Assembly (NCBI GenBank): GCA_946887105.1
Contig: CAMPKJ010000217.1
Location: 1-8,427 of the forward strand
Reading direction: 5' to 3'
DNA: 8,427 bases
Source: an uncultured Acidobacteriota bacterium
GTDB lineage: Bacteria; Acidobacteriota; Thermoanaerobaculia; Gp7-AA8
The notes below the pieces were generated by a model that was given only the letters and a program-made list of their open reading frames with translations, was not told where the DNA came from and searched no databases. Shown in pieces: positions 6,387-8,427 of this stretch. The number at the start of each line of letters is the position of its first letter. Position 1 is the first letter of the stretch. Made by a program: the position numbers and the translations under genes.

Positions 6387-6644
6387 GTGCAAGAAGATCG
6401 GGTTTTGACGCGCAAGCGAGCTGAAGCATTTCTCTTCATCATTGGATGGGTGGCGCTCTTCCCCACGGAAGCGCTGGCATATCTCGACCCCGGTACGGGC
6501 AGCCTGATCGTTCAGAGCCTGATTGCGGCGCTCGCCGCGGTCGGCTTCGGGTTGCGCCATTACTGGGGCCGGATTCGGGGATGGTTCACGCGCTCCAAGC
6601 CGTCGGCGCACTCCAACGACGGGCCGCCGGAATCGAAGGTGTAA
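6387..6644 (+). CDS. Small membrane protein with YLDPGTGS motif
   Basis: An 85-residue protein starting at GTG. Residues 13-31 form a hydrophobic segment ending ALA, either a signal peptide cut before Tyr32 or a first membrane helix; YLDPGTGS follows at 32-39, then a second helix SLIVQSLIAALAAVGFGL (39-56) and a basic juxtamembrane piece RHYWGRIRGWFTR. I know the pattern AY(L/I)DPGTGS-helix-YW-RI from many small bacterial membrane proteins of unknown function, often next to envelope or glycan genes; that association is recollection, not read here. The start is uncertain: no Shine-Dalgarno is present and a later TTG could serve, while a weak -10-like TAAAGT lies at 6373-6378. It is first in a three-gene plus-strand unit, the next start following after three bases, and diverges from the regulator gene. 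Confidence 0.75.
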   Translation: MQEDRVLTRKRAEAFLFIIGWVALFPTEALAYLDPGTGSLIVQSLIAALAAVGFGLRHYWGRIRGWFTRSKPSAHSNDGPPESKV

Positions 6645-6647
6645 GCC

Positions 6648-8240
6648 GTGGCGCCGTTGTCCATCAAACAGCGATTGGTCTGCTTTCTCGTGCCGGTATT
6701 GACGGCCGTGGTCCTGCTGTACCAGGTTCTGTCATCGCTGCAGATCGCGGTGATGCACGGCGCGACGCTCGCGGTCATCGGCATCACGCTCGCGGTCGCC
6801 GTCGCGGCGGGTTTGCTCGCCGCCTATGGCGGTTCCGCGATCCGAGTGGGCGTGTTCGTCGTCTGTGCCCTGGTGTTTCTCGACGTCACGTTTCATCTGT
6901 CGGGGGTCTTCGATCATCTGCGCCCCGAGGGTCGCGGACGCAGTTCGCGGGACACGAAACGCCTGGCCGACATTCATCGGATCCAGGCCGGTCTCGAACA
7001 ATACATCGCGCGTTACGGCGCGCTTCCGATGGCCAGAGAGTATGGCGAGGCTACGGGGCCGGAGACCTACTGGCAGGGCTGGTGGGACGTTTCGTCCGAA
7101 GACAAGAATCAGAGCGGCGGTGCGTTTCTGGACTTCCTCGTCGACGGCGGGATCATGCCGTCCGTCCCGGTCGATCCGGTGAACACCGCGACCGACGACC
7201 ATCCGATGAACGGCACGCATTACGTCTATTTCCTCGTGCCGCCCAAGTACGATTTTTCCGGCGGAGCGTGTGACGCCCAAGAGAACCGGTGGCATTACAT
7301 GATTGCCATCACCGACCTCGAGGACGAACCGGAACGGCCGCCCTCGAAGGCCAAGGGCTCGGGTTGCGAATGCCTGTGGCGCGACAAGCCGAATTACTTT
7401 CAGCACCACTTCGACTACATCCTGTGCGGTAAGTTCGACGCCACGCCTGAAGTGGTGGCACGCGCTGCCGCAGCTCGCGCCAAGCGCGTCGAGGCGATTG
7501 CGACGGCAGCGACGCAACAGTTCGAGCCGCAGGACCGGCAACGGGTGGCCGACATCCTGAAGATCAAACAGGGCTTCGAGAAGTACGTGGCGGAGAAGGG
7601 GCCACTCCCCGCGCCGCGCGAGTACGGGGAGGCCGACAAATCGAAGCCCGGTTTCTGGCAAGGCTACTGGGATTTGTCGAGTGATGACGGCGACAACGAC
7701 GGCCAGCCTTTTCTCGATTTTCTCGTGCAGAGCGGCGTCATGCCGTCCGTGCCGGTCGATCCCGACAATGAGCCTGGAGCCGACGGCAATGCGTACGGCG
7801 GCAAACAGTACGTTTATTTTCTGGCCCGGGCCGACGAGGTGTATGCGGGCGGCACGTGTGTCACCGGACCCGACAAATGGGTCTATCTCCTGGGCGTGAC
7901 CGACCTCCGGTCGGAGACCACACGGCCGCCGCAACGGATTACAGGCTCCGGTTGTGATTGCCTGTGGCGGGACGCGCCGAATTTCTTTCAGAAGCACTTC
8001 GACTATGTCGTCTGTGGCACATTCGACGCCACGCGGGAGGCCCGGGCACGTACTTTCGAGGCGCTCGTGAAAGAGGAAGCCGCCATCGTCGAAAAAGATG
8101 CGGCGGCCGCAGAACGCCCGGAAAATGTATCTCAAAACTGTCGGGCCACTGCCGCCGCCGAGCATCGTGCCCGTGGTACCGGTCGTGTGCGGTACGTCGA
8201 TCCGATGATTCTCGAGGGCATGTTTGTATGCAACCTGTAG
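6648..8240 (+). CDS. Membrane-anchored protein with tandem pseudopilin-head-like four-cysteine domains
   Basis: A 530-residue protein starting at GTG, with AAGGTG (6636-6641) six bases upstream. Three membrane helices lie at about 11-30, 36-60 and 66-88; basic residues at 7-9 put the N-terminus inside, so the rest should be periplasmic. It carries two copies of one domain, about 104-266 and 298-461, roughly half identical by eye and 194 residues apart. Each runs: helix ADI-x2-I-x2-G-x-E-x-Y, then LP, REYGEA, WQG-x-WD, FLDFLV, MPSVPVDP, YVYFL, a GG-x-C piece, TDL, GSGC-x-CLWRD-x-PN, and HFDY-x2-CG-x-FDAT. Four cysteines recur in each (208, 240, 242, 260 and 404, 436, 438, 456). The helix-YG-LP start and VPVDP...YVYF end resemble GspG-type pseudopilin heads, but the prepilin-peptidase N-terminus is missing. 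Function unknown; fold assignment is inference. Confidence 0.82.
   Translation: MAPLSIKQRLVCFLVPVLTAVVLLYQVLSSLQIAVMHGATLAVIGITLAVAVAAGLLAAYGGSAIRVGVFVVCALVFLDVTFHLSGVFDHLRPEGRGRSSRDTKRLADIHRIQAGLEQYIARYGALPMAREYGEATGPETYWQGWWDVSSEDKNQSGGAFLDFLVDGGIMPSVPVDPVNTATDDHPMNGTHYVYFLVPPKYDFSGGACDAQENRWHYMIAITDLEDEPERPPSKAKGSGCECLWRDKPNYFQHHFDYILCGKFDATPEVVARAAAARAKRVEAIATAATQQFEPQDRQRVADILKIKQGFEKYVAEKGPLPAPREYGEADKSKPGFWQGYWDLSSDDGDNDGQPFLDFLVQSGVMPSVPVDPDNEPGADGNAYGGKQYVYFLARADEVYAGGTCVTGPDKWVYLLGVTDLRSETTRPPQRITGSGCDCLWRDAPNFFQKHFDYVVCGTFDATREARARTFEALVKEEAAIVEKDAAAAERPENVSQNCRATAAAEHRARGTGRVRYVDPMILEGMFVCNL
6957..7445 (+). repeat. First copy of the duplicated four-cysteine domain
   Basis: It encodes residues 104-266 of the membrane protein. 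The shared order of blocks with the second copy (REYGEA, WQG, FLDFLV, MPSVPVDP, YVYFL, GSGC, CLWRD, HFDY, FDAT) shows an intragenic duplication. At the DNA level most of it has diverged, with near-identity kept only in short stretches such as 7156-7178. Confidence 0.85.
7539..8030 (+). repeat. Second copy of the duplicated four-cysteine domain
   Basis: It encodes residues 298-461. All four cysteines and the tryptophans of the first copy are kept; the main differences are in the loop after VPVDP and in the piece before GG-x-C. It follows a charged, Ala-rich helical linker (about 266-297). Confidence 0.85.
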
Positions 8241-8427
8241 CAGGGGGCGTCGATGAATCCAAAGCCGCGCGGCGGACTCGCCCGGGCCGCATTGCTCTGA
8301 TCGTCGGAGGGATCACCGGCGCGGTGTTGCTGTTGATGTTCCTGGGGCTGCTGCCGCCCGTTTCCGGAATGGTCGCGTTCGCGGTCGTCCTTACGACCGT
8401 GTTCTGGCTCATCCGGACGCATCTTCC
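8228..8427 (+). CDS. Membrane protein of unknown function, 3' end beyond window
   Basis: A reading frame starting with ATG at 8228 remains open to the right edge (66 codons). GAGGG (8214-8218) sits nine bases upstream, and the start overlaps the end of the preceding gene by 13 bases, the usual sign of translational coupling. The visible protein has a short polar, basic N-terminus (ESKAARRTRPGR) followed by helix IALIVGGITGAVLLLMFLGL (about 22-41), the turn LPPVSG and a second helix MVAFAVVLTTVFWLI (about 48-62). The arginines put the N-terminus inside. I do not recognise a family from this piece. As third gene in the unit it probably works with the two membrane proteins before it. A competing ATG at 8253 closes after 15 codons. 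Confidence 0.7.
   Translation, partial: MQPVAGGVDESKAARRTRPGRIALIVGGITGAVLLLMFLGLLPPVSGMVAFAVVLTTVFWLIRTHL

Noticed and set aside
6732..8165. Minus-strand frame opposite the tandem-domain protein
   Set aside because: The plus-strand reading shows two homologous copies with conserved cysteines, which only the true frame would preserve.
1..8427. tRNA genes, CRISPR arrays, insertion-sequence ends
   Set aside because: No GGTTCGA-type T-arm in a cloverleaf context, no regularly spaced direct repeats and no transposase or terminal inverted repeats were seen by reading.

Overview
The window is GC-rich, densely coded bacterial chromosome with ordinary housekeeping content and no rRNA, tRNA, insertion sequence or CRISPR array that I can see. 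The gene style fits a soil or environmental high-GC Gram-negative such as an Acidobacteriota member, but that is only an inference: nothing here fixes the taxonomy. All but about 300 bases of the window lie in genes, or in a shared terminator or promoter region.

Layout. (1) Bases 3-701 (+) are the 3' end of a gene open to the left edge; its C-terminal part carries a PD-x12-DSK signature of a restriction-endonuclease-like fold. (2) An A-tract plus perfect 10-bp stem (701-738) lies between this gene and the end of metG and works best as the terminator for the minus-strand unit. (3) On the minus strand a secreted protein of unknown function (2838-3908) is followed after 37 bases by metG, methionyl-tRNA synthetase with a C-terminal tRNA-binding domain (860-2800). 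(4) Diverging from these is a zinc-ribbon SAM methyltransferase (3982-4818, +), whose 3' end overlaps the 3' end of alkD-like DNA glycosylase by 26 bases. (5) The minus-strand operon arsR-type regulator, then SRPBCC/AHSA1 protein, then AlkD-like glycosylase (6317 down to 4793) has both junctions as ATGA stop/start overlaps and a good sigma-70 promoter directly before the regulator. (6) Diverging from the regulator is a plus-strand operon of membrane proteins: a small YLDPGTGS protein (6387-6644), a 530-residue three-helix membrane protein with two tandem copies of a four-cysteine, pseudopilin-head-like domain (6648-8240), and a third membrane protein (from 8228) that runs off the right edge.

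How they may work together. The regulator/SRPBCC/glycosylase operon looks like one co-translated unit that pairs a small-molecule-binding fold with alkylation repair under a winged-helix repressor; that role is inference. The membrane operon is the least explained part: the tandem-duplicated domain, its conserved cysteines and the tight spacing to two other small membrane proteins suggest an envelope complex of unknown job. These two units share the short region 6318-6386 and could be co-controlled.
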